From positions 62,001 through 126,000 of the forward strand of contig NZ_CABVGX010000001.1 of the NCBI RefSeq assembly GCF_902497625.1: a stretch of DNA of 64,000 nt, written 5' to 3'. Shown here in pieces: positions 34,314-43,057 of the stretch (its first letter is position 1; each line of letters opens with the position of its first letter). Under the pieces are notes generated by a model that was given only the letters and a program-made list of their open reading frames with translations, searched no databases and was not told the DNA's origin. The DNA comes from Pseudomonas fluorescens (lineage in GTDB: Bacteria > Pseudomonadota > Gammaproteobacteria > Pseudomonadales > Pseudomonadaceae). The position numbers were made by a program, and so were the translations under genes.

Positions 34314-35885
34314 ATGCTATTGGAGTTTGATGATTGCGTGCTCGACCTGAACCGCCGCGAGCTGCTGCGCGACGCCGTGGTCGTGGCTACAGCACCACAG
34401 GTGTTCGACCTGCTGGTCTACCTGGCACAGCACCGGCAACACGTGGTCAGCCGGGACGATCTGATCGACGCCATCTGGACCGGCCGCATCGTCTCGGAAT
34501 CAACGCTGGCGAGCCACATCAACGCGGTGCGCAAAGCGGTGGGCGATGACGGTCAGCAGCAGCGTGTGATTCGTACGGTTGCGCGCAAAGGTTTTCGTTT
34601 TGTCGCCGAGGTGCGCGAGGAGGTTGTCAGTCCCGCTGGCATGGAGTCCGCGCTCTCCAGTGCGGCGATTGCGGCTGGCCCGGCCCTGCCTTCCAAACCG
34701 TCGATTGCGGTGCTGCCATTCATCAATTTGAGCGGTGATGGTGAGCAGGATTACCTGGCTGACGGTGTGGTCGGCGACATCATCGCAGCGCTGTCGCAAT
34801 ATCGCTGGCTGTTTGTCGTCGGGCGAAACTCGAGTTTTACCTACAAGGCGCGCGTGGTTGACGTGAAACAGGTTGGTCGCGAGCTGGGCGTTCGCTATGT
34901 GCTTGAGGGCAGCTGGCGCAAAGCCGAAAACCGCGTGCGCATCACCGCTCAACTGATTGATGCGGCAACCGGCGCGCACCACTGGGCGGGGCGCTTTGAA
35001 GGCGTGTTGGTCGACATATTCGAGTTGCAGGATCAGATCACCGAAAGCGTGGTCGGTGCGATCGCACCGCAACTCGAACGTGCGGAAATAGACCGGGCGC
35101 GGCACAAGCCCACCGAAAGCCTGGACGCTTATGATTATTACCTGAGGGGCATGGCTCAACTGCATCATGGCACTCGGGCTGCGATTGATCAGGCGCTGCC
35201 GCTGTTACATAAAGCGATGGCCTATGATCCGGAATTTTCCTCGGCTTATGCGATGGCAGCCTGGTGTTATTGCTGGCGCAAAGCCAATGGCTGGATGGCC
35301 GACCGGCCTGCGGAAGTCGCTGAAGGGGTGCGGCTCGCCCGGCGTGCACTGGAACTGGACCGGGGCGATGCGGTGGCGCTGACACGAAGCGGTCATGCCC
35401 TGGGTTATCTCGGCGGCGATTTGCCCGGTGGCATTGCCTTGCTGGACAAGGCATTGATGCTCAATCCCAATCTTGCCGCGGCGTGGTTTCTGGGGGCGTT
35501 TCTCAGGCTGTGGCATGGTGAAACCGATGCGGCCATCGAGCATTTCACCCATGCCATGCGTTTGAGTCCGGTCGATCCGGAACTCTACCGGATGCAAGCG
35601 GGGCTGGGCCTGGCCCATCTTTTCATAGGGCAATACGACGTTGCCTGGGCTCGGGCGGAGAATGCGTTGCGCGATCTTCCGACATTTTTGTTGGCCGTTG
35701 CTGTACTGGCTGCCAGTCACGGGTTGGCGGGACGGGAAATTGAGGCGCGGGTTGCCATGGAGGATCTGCGCCGACTTGACCCGACTTTGCGCTTGTCCAT
35801 CCTTACCGATTGGCTACCGATTCATCGGGCGGAGAATCTTGCGGTGTTTGTGGATGGGTTGCGGCGGGCGGGGTTGCCGGAATAG
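34314..35885 (+). CDS. CadC-like winged-helix regulator with TPR domain
   Basis: A 523-residue cytoplasmic regulator. Residues 1-98 form an OmpR/PhoB-type winged helix (PQVFDLLVYLAQHRQHVVSRDDLIDAIWTGRIVSESTLASHINAVRKAVGDDG); residues about 125-250 are the TolB-N/adenylate-cyclase-associated segment (KPSIAVLPFINLSGDGEQDYLADGVVGDIIAALSQYRWLFVVGRNSS); the rest is TPR-like (LHKAMAYDPEFSSAYAMAAWCYCW, LDKALMLNPNLAAAWFLGAFL). No transmembrane helix is present, unlike CadC itself. AGGAG lies seven bases before the ATG. Likely controls the divergent efflux operon. Confidence 0.9.
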   Translation: MLLEFDDCVLDLNRRELLRDAVVVATAPQVFDLLVYLAQHRQHVVSRDDLIDAIWTGRIVSESTLASHINAVRKAVGDDGQQQRVIRTVARKGFRFVAEVREEVVSPAGMESALSSAAIAAGPALPSKPSIAVLPFINLSGDGEQDYLADGVVGDIIAALSQYRWLFVVGRNSSFTYKARVVDVKQVGRELGVRYVLEGSWRKAENRVRITAQLIDAATGAHHWAGRFEGVLVDIFELQDQITESVVGAIAPQLERAEIDRARHKPTESLDAYDYYLRGMAQLHHGTRAAIDQALPLLHKAMAYDPEFSSAYAMAAWCYCWRKANGWMADRPAEVAEGVRLARRALELDRGDAVALTRSGHALGYLGGDLPGGIALLDKALMLNPNLAAAWFLGAFLRLWHGETDAAIEHFTHAMRLSPVDPELYRMQAGLGLAHLFIGQYDVAWARAENALRDLPTFLLAVAVLAASHGLAGREIEARVAMEDLRRLDPTLRLSILTDWLPIHRAENLAVFVDGLRRAGLPE

Positions 35886-35945
35886 CGGGGGAGCTGCGTT
35901 TTATGGGCTGATCGAAGCCTGAAGGTTACTCCACGCCGCCAATCC

Positions 35946-36015
35946 GTGTAGCAGCTGGCGCAGCCTGCGTCCAGCTCGGGCCGCGATCAGACGCAGGCTG
36001 CGCCAGCTGCTACAC
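35946..36015. repeat. Perfect TGTAGCAGCTGGCGCAG-family palindrome
   Basis: A 26-base arm (35946-35971) is inverted exactly at 35990-36015, with an 18-base loop. This is the simplest copy of the family. It lies between the convergent CadC-like and RidA genes and could end both transcripts. Confidence 0.9.
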
Positions 36016-36080
36016 GTTCTGTGGCGCGTCGGGCTGAATGAGTTTTCCAGACGAATCTGTGAGCTGCTGGCTTTGCCCCA

Positions 36081-36479
36081 TCACCCCTGCGGCAGCTTCG
36101 CAATCACCTTGATCTCGAAATCAAACCCGTACAGCCAGGTCACACCCACGCACGTAATGTTCGGAAACGGGGCGTTGCCCCAAAACTCCGGCACGACTCT
36201 CCAGATCTGCTCGAACTTTGAGGCCGGATCAACGATAAACACCGTCACATCCACCACGTCGTCAAACGTGCAATCTGCTGCCTCCAGAACGGCGTTGAGA
36301 TTTTGAAAAGCTCGCCGTACCTGCGCGTCCAGTTCCGGCTCGGGTGAGCCGTCTTCACGGCTGCCAACCTGCCCGGACACAAACATGAAGCCATTGGAGC
36401 GAATTGCCGGTGAGTAACGATTGAGCTCGTACAGGGCTTGGCGGCCAGCTGGAAAAACGACATCGCGGGTATTAGTCAT
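36081..36479 (-). CDS. RidA family protein
   Basis: A 132-residue RidA/YjgF-type protein (YSPAIRSNGFMFVSGQVGSREDG; AFQNLNAVLEAADCTFDDVVDVTVFIVD). Canonical RidA removes reactive enamine/imine intermediates; its key arginine sits in a conserved G-x-R-x-x-x-E-x-x-C-like C-terminal segment that is not clearly matched here, so this may be a Rid-like paralogue without deaminase activity. GAGGAGA precedes the ATG. Divergent from the LysR gene. Confidence 0.85.
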   Translation of the reverse strand: MTNTRDVVFPAGRQALYELNRYSPAIRSNGFMFVSGQVGSREDGSPEPELDAQVRRAFQNLNAVLEAADCTFDDVVDVTVFIVDPASKFEQIWRVVPEFWGNAPFPNITCVGVTWLYGFDFEIKVIAKLPQG

Positions 36480-36559
36480 GTGGGTATCTCCTCGGTTAAC
36501 GATGAAGAGACCTTAAGGGGCTTGTACCCATGGGATAAACCAGCAACTCTAGCCATCAC

Positions 36560-36578
36560 TGTTTGTAAAACTCAAACA
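36560..36578. promoter_or_regulatory. TGTTTG-N7-CAAACA site, likely LysR operator
   Basis: Perfect 6-bp inverted arms, fitting the T-N11-A LysR box pattern. It ends ten bases before the first candidate ATG of the LysR gene and lies between the LysR and RidA starts. Confidence 0.55.
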
Positions 36579-36593
36579 ATCCCGGGAATGGAA

Positions 36594-37520
36594 ATGGACC
36601 GTTTCGATGCGATGCAAGCGTTTGCCCGAGTGGTCGAAACGGGCAGTTTCACCAAAGCGGCGGACACCTTGCATATGAGCAAGACCAGCGTGACACAGCT
36701 GGTCCAGCAGTTGGAGGCCAGGCTGCGCGTCAAATTGCTCAACCGCACCACACGCAAGGTCAATGTCACGGCCGACGGCGCGGCGTTCTATGAGCGTGCG
36801 GTCAAATTGCTGGCCGATCTGGATGATGCCGAGACGGGTTTGTCCGCCGCCGCCGCATTGCCTCGCGGCCGCTTACGGGTGGACGTGCCCAGCCCGTTTG
36901 CACGGATGATTCTCATGCCGGCGCTGCCGGATTTTCACGCGCGTTTCCCGGACATTCAGATCGACATGGGCGTCAGCGACCGGATTGTCGATCTGGTCCG
37001 CGAGAACGTTGACTGCGTGGTGCGCGGCGGTGAGCTGACCGATCAATCGCTGATGGCGCGGCGGATCGGTGATCTGTGCCTCGGCGTGTTCGCAGCGCCG
37101 GGTTACCTGCAACGCCTGGGCACGCCCGCACACCCGAAGGTGCTTGAGGACTCGACCCACAGGATCGTCGGCTACTTGTGGGCACGCACCGGCAAGGCCT
37201 TGCCATATGCCATGCGCCGGGGCGAAGAGAGCGTTCACATCAACGGCCGCTACGTGTTGGCGGTCGACGATGGTAATGCCTACCTTGCAGCGGGCCTGGC
37301 CGGGATGGGCGTGTTGTGGCTGCCCGACTACATGTCCAAGCTGCACGTCGCGCGGGGCGAACTGGTGCCGTTGTTCGAGGACTGGCGACTCGATCCGATG
37401 CCCATGTACGTGGCGTTTCCGCCAAATCGACGTATCAGCATCAAGCTGCGCGTGTTCATCGACTGGATCGCCGGGTTGATGGAGCAACACGCCCCGGTTA
37501 CGGATCGTCGCGCGCTTTGA
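36594..37520 (+). CDS. LysR-family transcriptional regulator
   Basis: A 308-residue LysR protein (MDRFDAMQAFARVVETGSFTKAADTLHMSKTSVTQLVQQLEARL). ATG at 36594 is preceded by GGGAA at a suitable distance; ATG at 36588, two codons upstream, is an alternative. The effector domain follows. Divergent from ridA-like gene and overlaps the convergent LacI gene by 23 bases at the 3' end. Confidence 0.92.
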   Translation: MDRFDAMQAFARVVETGSFTKAADTLHMSKTSVTQLVQQLEARLRVKLLNRTTRKVNVTADGAAFYERAVKLLADLDDAETGLSAAAALPRGRLRVDVPSPFARMILMPALPDFHARFPDIQIDMGVSDRIVDLVRENVDCVVRGGELTDQSLMARRIGDLCLGVFAAPGYLQRLGTPAHPKVLEDSTHRIVGYLWARTGKALPYAMRRGEESVHINGRYVLAVDDGNAYLAAGLAGMGVLWLPDYMSKLHVARGELVPLFEDWRLDPMPMYVAFPPNRRISIKLRVFIDWIAGLMEQHAPVTDRRAL

Positions 37521-38517
37521 CAGCCGCCGTGCTGTTACGCAAGGTCAGCTCGAATGGCAGGATCACGTGCCGTTGCTCAAGCGGCTTTTTCTCGATCAGT
37601 GCAATCAGCATTTCCACGGCTTTGCGCCCGAAATTTTCGGCCGGTTGCGCGATGGTCGTCAGCGGCGGGTCGCAGTATTGCGCGAAAGGAATGTCGTCAA
37701 AGCCCACCAGTGAAATGTCCTCGGGCACGCGCAAACCCATTTGCTTGATCCGCTTCAACGCACCGATCGCCATTTCATCGTTTTCGCAAAACAGTGCAGA
37801 GGGGCGGGCGGACAGGGCGAGCATTTCAGCGGCGCCGTCCTGACCCGCCTGCAAAGTGAAATCCCCGTGGCAGACCAGCGTCTTATCGACGGCGATCCCG
37901 GCCGCGCGCAACGCATCCTGATAACCGGCCACGCGCTCGCGGGTCAGCGGGCTGCTTTTCGGGCCTTTGATCAGGCCGATGCGGCGGTGGCCCAGTTCAA
38001 TCAAATGCTCGGTCATTGCCCTGGCGGCGGCGCGGTTGTCGAGACTGATAGTGGGGTGGCGGCCGTCCTGAATCACCTCACAGGCATTGACGATCGGTGG
38101 GGTGTCGGCGCTGGGGAAAGGCGCTTCAAACGGGTCGTAGGCGCGTAACTGAATCACGCCATCAGCCTGATGGGCGTAGACCAGTTCGGCAAATTCCCGT
38201 TCGATTTCTTCGCGCCCCTGAGTGTCGCATAGCAGCAGCCTGTAGCCGGCGAACTGGGCGGCCTGTTGCGCACCGCTGATTACCCGGGCAAAAAAAGTAT
38301 TGGCGATGGCTGGCACCAGGATCACCAGATTGCCGGTACGCCGCGAGCGAAACTGCACGGCCATCAGATTCGGTCGGTAGCCGGCCTTCTCCACAGCGGC
38401 ATTGACCTTGTCCCGCGTCTGCGGGAGCACCCGTTCCGGCGACTTCAGGGTTCGAGACACCGTCGCCACCGAGACTCCGGCGAGCCGGGCTACTTCACGG
38501 ATATTGGACAAGATCAC
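37498..38517 (-). CDS. LacI-family repressor
   Basis: A LacI/GalR regulator of about 339 residues: helix-turn-helix IREVARLAGVSVATVSRTLKSPERVLPQTRDKV, hinge helix AGYRPNLMAVQFRSRRTG, then a periplasmic-binding-protein-like sugar domain (LVILVPAIANTFFARVISGAQQAAQ; SLVGFDDIPFAQYCDPPLTTIAQP). No ATG precedes the domain; candidate starts are GTG 38529, GTG 38517 and TTG 38511, the last spaced well from GAGGTG. The palindrome at 38635-38652 is its likely operator, controlling the divergent sugar-type operon. Confidence 0.88.
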   Translation of the reverse strand: MILSNIREVARLAGVSVATVSRTLKSPERVLPQTRDKVNAAVEKAGYRPNLMAVQFRSRRTGNLVILVPAIANTFFARVISGAQQAAQFAGYRLLLCDTQGREEIEREFAELVYAHQADGVIQLRAYDPFEAPFPSADTPPIVNACEVIQDGRHPTISLDNRAAARAMTEHLIELGHRRIGLIKGPKSSPLTRERVAGYQDALRAAGIAVDKTLVCHGDFTLQAGQDGAAEMLALSARPSALFCENDEMAIGALKRIKQMGLRVPEDISLVGFDDIPFAQYCDPPLTTIAQPAENFGRKAVEMLIALIEKKPLEQRHVILPFELTLRNSTAAVKARDDP

Positions 38518-38634
38518 CTCGTTGAACACAGTGCGGCCGGCGAGTCTAACGCAGCTATGCCGAAGGCTGAAATAGGCCGGCGTTAGTCCGCCGGTGTTTG
38601 ACACTCGGTAAAACTCAGCTTAAATTTCGCCCAT

Positions 38635-38652
38635 GATGTAACCGGTTACATC
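38635..38652. promoter_or_regulatory. Perfect 18-bp palindrome, LacI-type operator
   Basis: GATGTAACCGGTTACATC is its own reverse complement, with the central CG that LacI-family hinge helices need. It lies between the LacI gene and the operon beginning at 38703. TGTAACCGGTTACA-type operators are known for LacI-family sugar repressors. Confidence 0.8.
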
Positions 38653-38702
38653 GTCAACTGAGCTTAAGCCTGAAACTGCCGGAAAAACAGAGAAGCATTG
38701 CG

Positions 38703-39890
38703 ATGGATGTTCCAGTGGCAAAAATAAGAATCGGTTTTGTCGGCGGGGGTGAAGGCGCTTTCATCGGCCAGGCTCACCGCCAGGCTGCGGGTCTGGACGG
38801 CCATTTCGAGTTGGTGTGCGGCGCGTTCAGTCGTGATACGCGCAATAACCAAAGCACCGGTGCCGCGCTCGGGCTCCAATCTTCACGCTGTTACAGCGAT
38901 TGGCAGCAGATGCTTGATGCCGAATGCGCACTGCCGGCCGAACAGCGCATGGAACTGCTGATCATCGTCACGCCCAATCATCTGCACGCACCGATTGCCG
39001 CTCAGGCATTGCAAGCAGGCTTTCATGTGTTCAGCGAAAAACCTGCAGCGCTGAACCTGGCCGAGGTGGTTGCACTGAGAACCGTGGTGCAAGACCGCAA
39101 ACGTCTTTATGGCCTGGCCCATACCTACCTCGGTTACCCGATGGTCTGGCAGGCACGGCAGATGGTTCGCGACGGCGCGATCGGCACCTTGCGCAAGGTC
39201 ATCGTCGAGTACCCGCAGGGCTGGCTGAGCGAGGATGTCGCGGGGCAGGGCAACAAACAGGCTGGCTGGCGCGATCGGCCGGAGCATTCCGGCCTGGGCG
39301 GTTGCATTGGTGATATCGGCACTCATGCTTTTTCCCTGGCCGAGTTCGTCGCGGACCAGCAGGTGACACAACTGTGCGCAATGCTCAATACCCACGTGGC
39401 CACTCGACAACTCGATGATGACGCCGCAATGCTGTTGAGAATGGCGGACGGCGCGAGCGGCGTGCTGATCGCCAGCCAGGTCTGCGCGGGCGAAGAAAAC
39501 CCGCTGAAGATCCGTGTTTATGGCGACAAGGGCGGCCTCGAATGGCGCCAGGAAGAACCGTCGAGCCTGATCCATCGCTCCCTCGATCAGCCGATGCGCG
39601 TCCTGCGTTCCGGTGTCGGCCAGCCCTGGCTGTGCGAAGCCGCAACGCAACGCATGCGCCTGCCCGCTGGCCACCCCGAAGGTTATCTGGAGGCCATGGC
39701 CAATCTCTACGGCGATTTCGCCACGGCCATTCGCAGCAATGTCGCCGGCCACGAGGCGCCCGGCGTCCCCGGCATCGACGTCGGATTGCGCGGCATGGCC
39801 TTCATAGAAGCGGCAATCGCCAATCATCGCGGCGACACCAAGTGGACCGACCTGGTCTGCCCACCACGCACCCGGAGCACTCAACCGTGA
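38703..39890 (+). CDS. Gfo/Idh/MocA family dehydrogenase
   Basis: A 395-residue NAD(P)-dependent sugar/inositol dehydrogenase: Rossmann start IRIGFVGGGEGAFIGQAHRQA, LIIVTPNHLHAPIAAQAL, the catalytic EKPAALNL lysine, and GGCIGDIGTHAFSLAEFV with the active-site aspartate and histidine. Relatives oxidise the 3-OH of sugars or inositols. First gene of an operon: the next gene starts inside its stop codon (GTGA overlap). Confidence 0.9.
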   Translation: MDVPVAKIRIGFVGGGEGAFIGQAHRQAAGLDGHFELVCGAFSRDTRNNQSTGAALGLQSSRCYSDWQQMLDAECALPAEQRMELLIIVTPNHLHAPIAAQALQAGFHVFSEKPAALNLAEVVALRTVVQDRKRLYGLAHTYLGYPMVWQARQMVRDGAIGTLRKVIVEYPQGWLSEDVAGQGNKQAGWRDRPEHSGLGGCIGDIGTHAFSLAEFVADQQVTQLCAMLNTHVATRQLDDDAAMLLRMADGASGVLIASQVCAGEENPLKIRVYGDKGGLEWRQEEPSSLIHRSLDQPMRVLRSGVGQPWLCEAATQRMRLPAGHPEGYLEAMANLYGDFATAIRSNVAGHEAPGVPGIDVGLRGMAFIEAAIANHRGDTKWTDLVCPPRTRSTQP

Positions 39891-40963
39891 ACGCTACTGC
39901 ACAGCCAGGCCTGCGCGGCCCGGGGATTTTTCTTGCGCAATTCATGTCCGCCGAAGCGCCATTCGACACCCTGAGCAATATCGCGCACTGGGCGGCTTCT
40001 CAGGGCTACAAGGCGATCCAGTTGCCAACGCTGGGCACGCAGTTCATCGACCTTGAGCGGGCGGCCGACAGCCAGGAGTACTGCGACGAACTGAAAGCGG
40101 TGTGCACGCAGGCGGGTGTCGAGATCAGCGAATTGTCGACGCACCTGCAGGGCCAATTGGTCGCCGTGCACCCGGCGTTTGACGCCCTGTTCGACGACTT
40201 CGCCCCGGCGCATTTGCGCGGCCAGCCGCAAGCACGGACCGAATGGGCCATCGACCAGTTGAAGCTGGCAGCGCGTGCCAGTCAACGCTTGGGATTGACC
40301 GCGCATGCGACGTTTTCCGGAGCGCTGTTGTGGCCCTACATGTACCCGTGGCCCCAGCGCCCCGCCGGTCTGGTCGAACAGGGATTTGCAGAATTGGCCA
40401 GGCGCTGGCTGCCGATTCTCGACTGTTTCGAAGAGGCCGGCGTTGACCTCTGCTACGAAATTCACCCTGGCGAAGACTTGCACGACGGCGCTTCCTTCGA
40501 GCGTTTTCTTGAGGCAGTCAATCACCATCCACGCGCCGCGATCCTGTATGACCCGAGTCACCTGCTGCTGCAGCAAATGGACTATCTGGGCTTTATTGAT
40601 CGCTACCACGAGCGGATCCGCATGTTCCACGTCAAGGACGCCGAATTCCGCCCCGACGCGCGTTCCGGTGTGTATGGCGGATATCAGGGCTGGGTTGACC
40701 GGCCGGGACGATTCCGTTCGCTGGGCGATGGCCAGATCGACTTCAAATCGATCTTCAGCAAACTTACCCAATACGATTTCGCCGGTTGGGCAGTGCTGGA
40801 GTGGGAATGCTGCTTGAAGGACTCCGCGCAGGGCGCTGCGCAAGGGGCTGCGTTCATCGAACAACACATGATCAACAAGACGCAAAAAGCCTTCGACGAT
40901 TTTGCCAGCGTGCAATCCGACGAAGGATTCAATCGACGCTTGCTGGGATTGCCTGACGCCTGA
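39887..40963 (+). CDS. TIM-barrel sugar isomerase/epimerase-like protein
   Basis: A 358-residue xylose-isomerase-like TIM barrel (IolE/AP-endonuclease 2 superfamily). GTG start at 39887 overlaps the previous stop. Metal-ligand-like pieces: DLCYEIHPGED, ILYDPSHLL, MFHVKDAEF and VLEWECCLKD, supplying Glu/Asp/His for a divalent metal. Such partners of Gfo/Idh enzymes isomerise or eliminate from keto-sugars, as in 3-keto-glycoside catabolism. A WGVDRPGRFRSLGDGQIDF-like segment is shared with that group. Substrate unknown. Confidence 0.88.
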   Translation: MNATAQPGLRGPGIFLAQFMSAEAPFDTLSNIAHWAASQGYKAIQLPTLGTQFIDLERAADSQEYCDELKAVCTQAGVEISELSTHLQGQLVAVHPAFDALFDDFAPAHLRGQPQARTEWAIDQLKLAARASQRLGLTAHATFSGALLWPYMYPWPQRPAGLVEQGFAELARRWLPILDCFEEAGVDLCYEIHPGEDLHDGASFERFLEAVNHHPRAAILYDPSHLLLQQMDYLGFIDRYHERIRMFHVKDAEFRPDARSGVYGGYQGWVDRPGRFRSLGDGQIDFKSIFSKLTQYDFAGWAVLEWECCLKDSAQGAAQGAAFIEQHMINKTQKAFDDFASVQSDEGFNRRLLGLPDA

Positions 40964-41018
40964 CGCGCGCCGCGATCATTATTCCCCAACAACAAAAACA
41001 ATAAGACGGTGACCCGTT

Positions 41019-42251
41019 ATGACCACGATGACCGCGCGATTGAGCGCCATGATGTTCCTGCAGTTTTTTATCTGGGGCGGCTGGTTTGTCACCCTCGGTA
41101 CCTTCCTCGCCAGCAATCTGGGCGCCACTGGCGGGCAGATCGGCATGGCGTTCTCGACCCAGTCCTGGGGTGCGATCATCGCGCCATTCGTGATCGGTCT
41201 TATCGCTGACCGATTCTTCAATGCCGAACGGATCCTCGCCGTGCTGCATCTGGTGGGCGCCGTGCTGCTGTACCAGCTTTACAAAGCGCCGGACTTCAGC
41301 ACTTTTTATCCGTTCGTGCTGGCCTACATGATGATCTACATGCCGACTCTGGCACTGGTGAACTCGGTCGCGTTCCGCCAGATGAGCGACCCGGCGGCGG
41401 AGTTTTCGCGCATTCGCGTGTGGGGCACCATCGGCTGGATCGTCGCTGGCGTGGTGATCAGTTTTGTCTTCGCCTGGGATTCGCAGGCGGCGATTTCCTC
41501 GGGCGGCTTGCGCAACACCTTTCTGATGTCGGCGATTGCCTCGTTGGTATTGGGTTTGTACAGCTTCACCCTGCCGCGCACGGCACCCTTACAGCCTGAA
41601 ACCGGCAGCGGTGGCCTCAAGCAAATGCTCGGCCTGGACGCCTTGGGTTTGCTCAAGGATCGCAGTTACCTGGTGTTTTTCATTGCCTCGATCCTGATCT
41701 GTATTCCGCTGGCGTTTTATTACCAGAACGCCAACCCGTTTCTGGCGGAAATCGGCGTGACCAATCCGACCGCGAAAATGGCCATCGGGCAGGTGTCCGA
41801 AGTGCTGTTCATGTTGCTGTTGCCGTTGTTCATTCACCGATTCGGCATCAAGATTGCGCTGCTGGTGGGCATGCTGGCCTGGGCGCTGCGCTATGTGCTG
41901 TTCGCTTTCGGCAACAACGGTGAGCTGGCGTTCATGCTGTTCACCGGCATCGCGCTGCATGGCATCTGCTATGACTTCTTTTTCGTCTCGGGGCAGATTT
42001 ACACCGATGCAAAAGCCTCGGAGCGCTTTAGAAGCTCCGCTCAAGGACTGATTACCCTCGCCACCTATGGCCTGGGCATGCTGATCGGTTTCTGGGTCGC
42101 GGGGCAGGTGACCGACCACTACGCAATGACTGACGGTCATGACTGGAAGAGTATCTGGCTATTCCCGGCGGGTTTTGCCCTGGCGATATTTTTCTGTTTC
42201 GGCCTGGCGTTCAAAGGGCGTGAGGCAAAGGTGGTGCAGGCGAATATCTAA
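41019..42251 (+). CDS. Nucleoside/sugar:H+ symporter, NHS-type MFS
   Basis: A 410-residue permease with twelve hydrophobic segments. The start (RLSAMMFLQFFIWGGWFVTLGTFL) and RIRVWGTIGWIVAG, FFFVSGQIYTDAKASERFRSSAQGLITLATYGLGMLIG are those of the NupG/XapB-like NHS family. Placed 55 bases after the TIM-barrel gene, it most likely imports the substrate of the dehydrogenase. Similar permeases accompany Gfo/Idh genes in other bacteria. Confidence 0.87.
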   Translation: MTTMTARLSAMMFLQFFIWGGWFVTLGTFLASNLGATGGQIGMAFSTQSWGAIIAPFVIGLIADRFFNAERILAVLHLVGAVLLYQLYKAPDFSTFYPFVLAYMMIYMPTLALVNSVAFRQMSDPAAEFSRIRVWGTIGWIVAGVVISFVFAWDSQAAISSGGLRNTFLMSAIASLVLGLYSFTLPRTAPLQPETGSGGLKQMLGLDALGLLKDRSYLVFFIASILICIPLAFYYQNANPFLAEIGVTNPTAKMAIGQVSEVLFMLLLPLFIHRFGIKIALLVGMLAWALRYVLFAFGNNGELAFMLFTGIALHGICYDFFFVSGQIYTDAKASERFRSSAQGLITLATYGLGMLIGFWVAGQVTDHYAMTDGHDWKSIWLFPAGFALAIFFCFGLAFKGREAKVVQANI

Positions 42252-42264
42252 CTCTTCGGAAAAA

Positions 42265-42290
42265 TGTACGTCAGTGTACACGCTGTGTAC
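42265..42290. promoter_or_regulatory. Three phased TGTAC sites upstream of TetR gene
   Basis: TGTAC occurs at 42265, 42275 and 42286 (spacing 10 and 11 bases), the middle one inside the palindrome GTGTACAC. It lies about 60 bases before the TetR start and is a plausible self-operator. Confidence 0.5.
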
Positions 42291-42349
42291 GCAATGGAAT
42301 CCGCGCGGTAGAGTGGGGCAGTATTTCTGTTTCAGGGTGGATTCCGAAG

Positions 42350-43057
42350 ATGTCGCAAGCAGCAAAAACGCGCACCAAGGCGCAGGATGCGGGATGGCGC
42401 GGATCGATCGATGGCTGGCTGGATGCCGCGTACGAAGCGCTGAAGGAATCCGGGATCGATGCGGTGCGCGTGATGCCGCTGGCCAAGCGGCTGAACCTGT
42501 CGCGCACCAGTTTCTACTGGTTCTATTCAGACCGCGAACAGTTGCTGGCCGCGCTGCTGGCGCGCTGGCGCGACAAGAACACCGGCGGGCTGCTCACCCA
42601 ATGCGAGAGCTACGCGGAGAGCATCTCCGAAGCGATTCTCAACGTTTTTGAATGCTGGCTGAACCCTGAGCTGTTCGACTCGCAATTCGAATTCGCGGTG
42701 CGCAGCTGGGCGCTGCAATCGGAGGAGGTGACCGCCGAAATTGCGCTCGCAGACGAGGCGAGGATCAATGCGCTGGCGGCGATGTTCCGCCGTTTTGGGT
42801 TTGAACCGGAGGCCGCTGACGCACGGGCGAGGACGATTTACCTGACGCAGATCGGCTACATCTCCATGAAAACCACGGAAGACGCGATTGTGCGGTTTCG
42901 GCGCATTCCGCAGTACGTCAGTGTGTTTACCGGCAAGGCCCCGAAGCGGCGCGAGCTCGACCGTTTTTTCGGCAAGTTCGGTTATGCGGAGACAGAACCC
43001 GGGGTGTTCGTGCCCTTGGCAGATACGTTTGCGCAGGGGGGTAGCGATGCACAATAA
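42350..43057 (+). CDS. TetR-family transcriptional regulator
   Basis: A 235-residue TetR regulator: WLDAAYEALKESGIDAVRVMPLAKRLNLSRTSFYWFYSDREQLLAALLARW is the helix-turn-helix region. The remaining helical ligand domain resembles regulators of amino-acid or reductase genes. Its last 11 bases overlap the start of the ProC-like gene, so the two are translated together. Confidence 0.9.
   Translation: MSQAAKTRTKAQDAGWRGSIDGWLDAAYEALKESGIDAVRVMPLAKRLNLSRTSFYWFYSDREQLLAALLARWRDKNTGGLLTQCESYAESISEAILNVFECWLNPELFDSQFEFAVRSWALQSEEVTAEIALADEARINALAAMFRRFGFEPEAADARARTIYLTQIGYISMKTTEDAIVRFRRIPQYVSVFTGKAPKRRELDRFFGKFGYAETEPGVFVPLADTFAQGGSDAQ

Noticed and set aside
39542..39887. Longer N-terminus for the TIM-barrel gene
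   Set aside because: The extension is antisense-like low-complexity read-through of the dehydrogenase gene in another frame; the GTG overlapping its stop is the sensible start.
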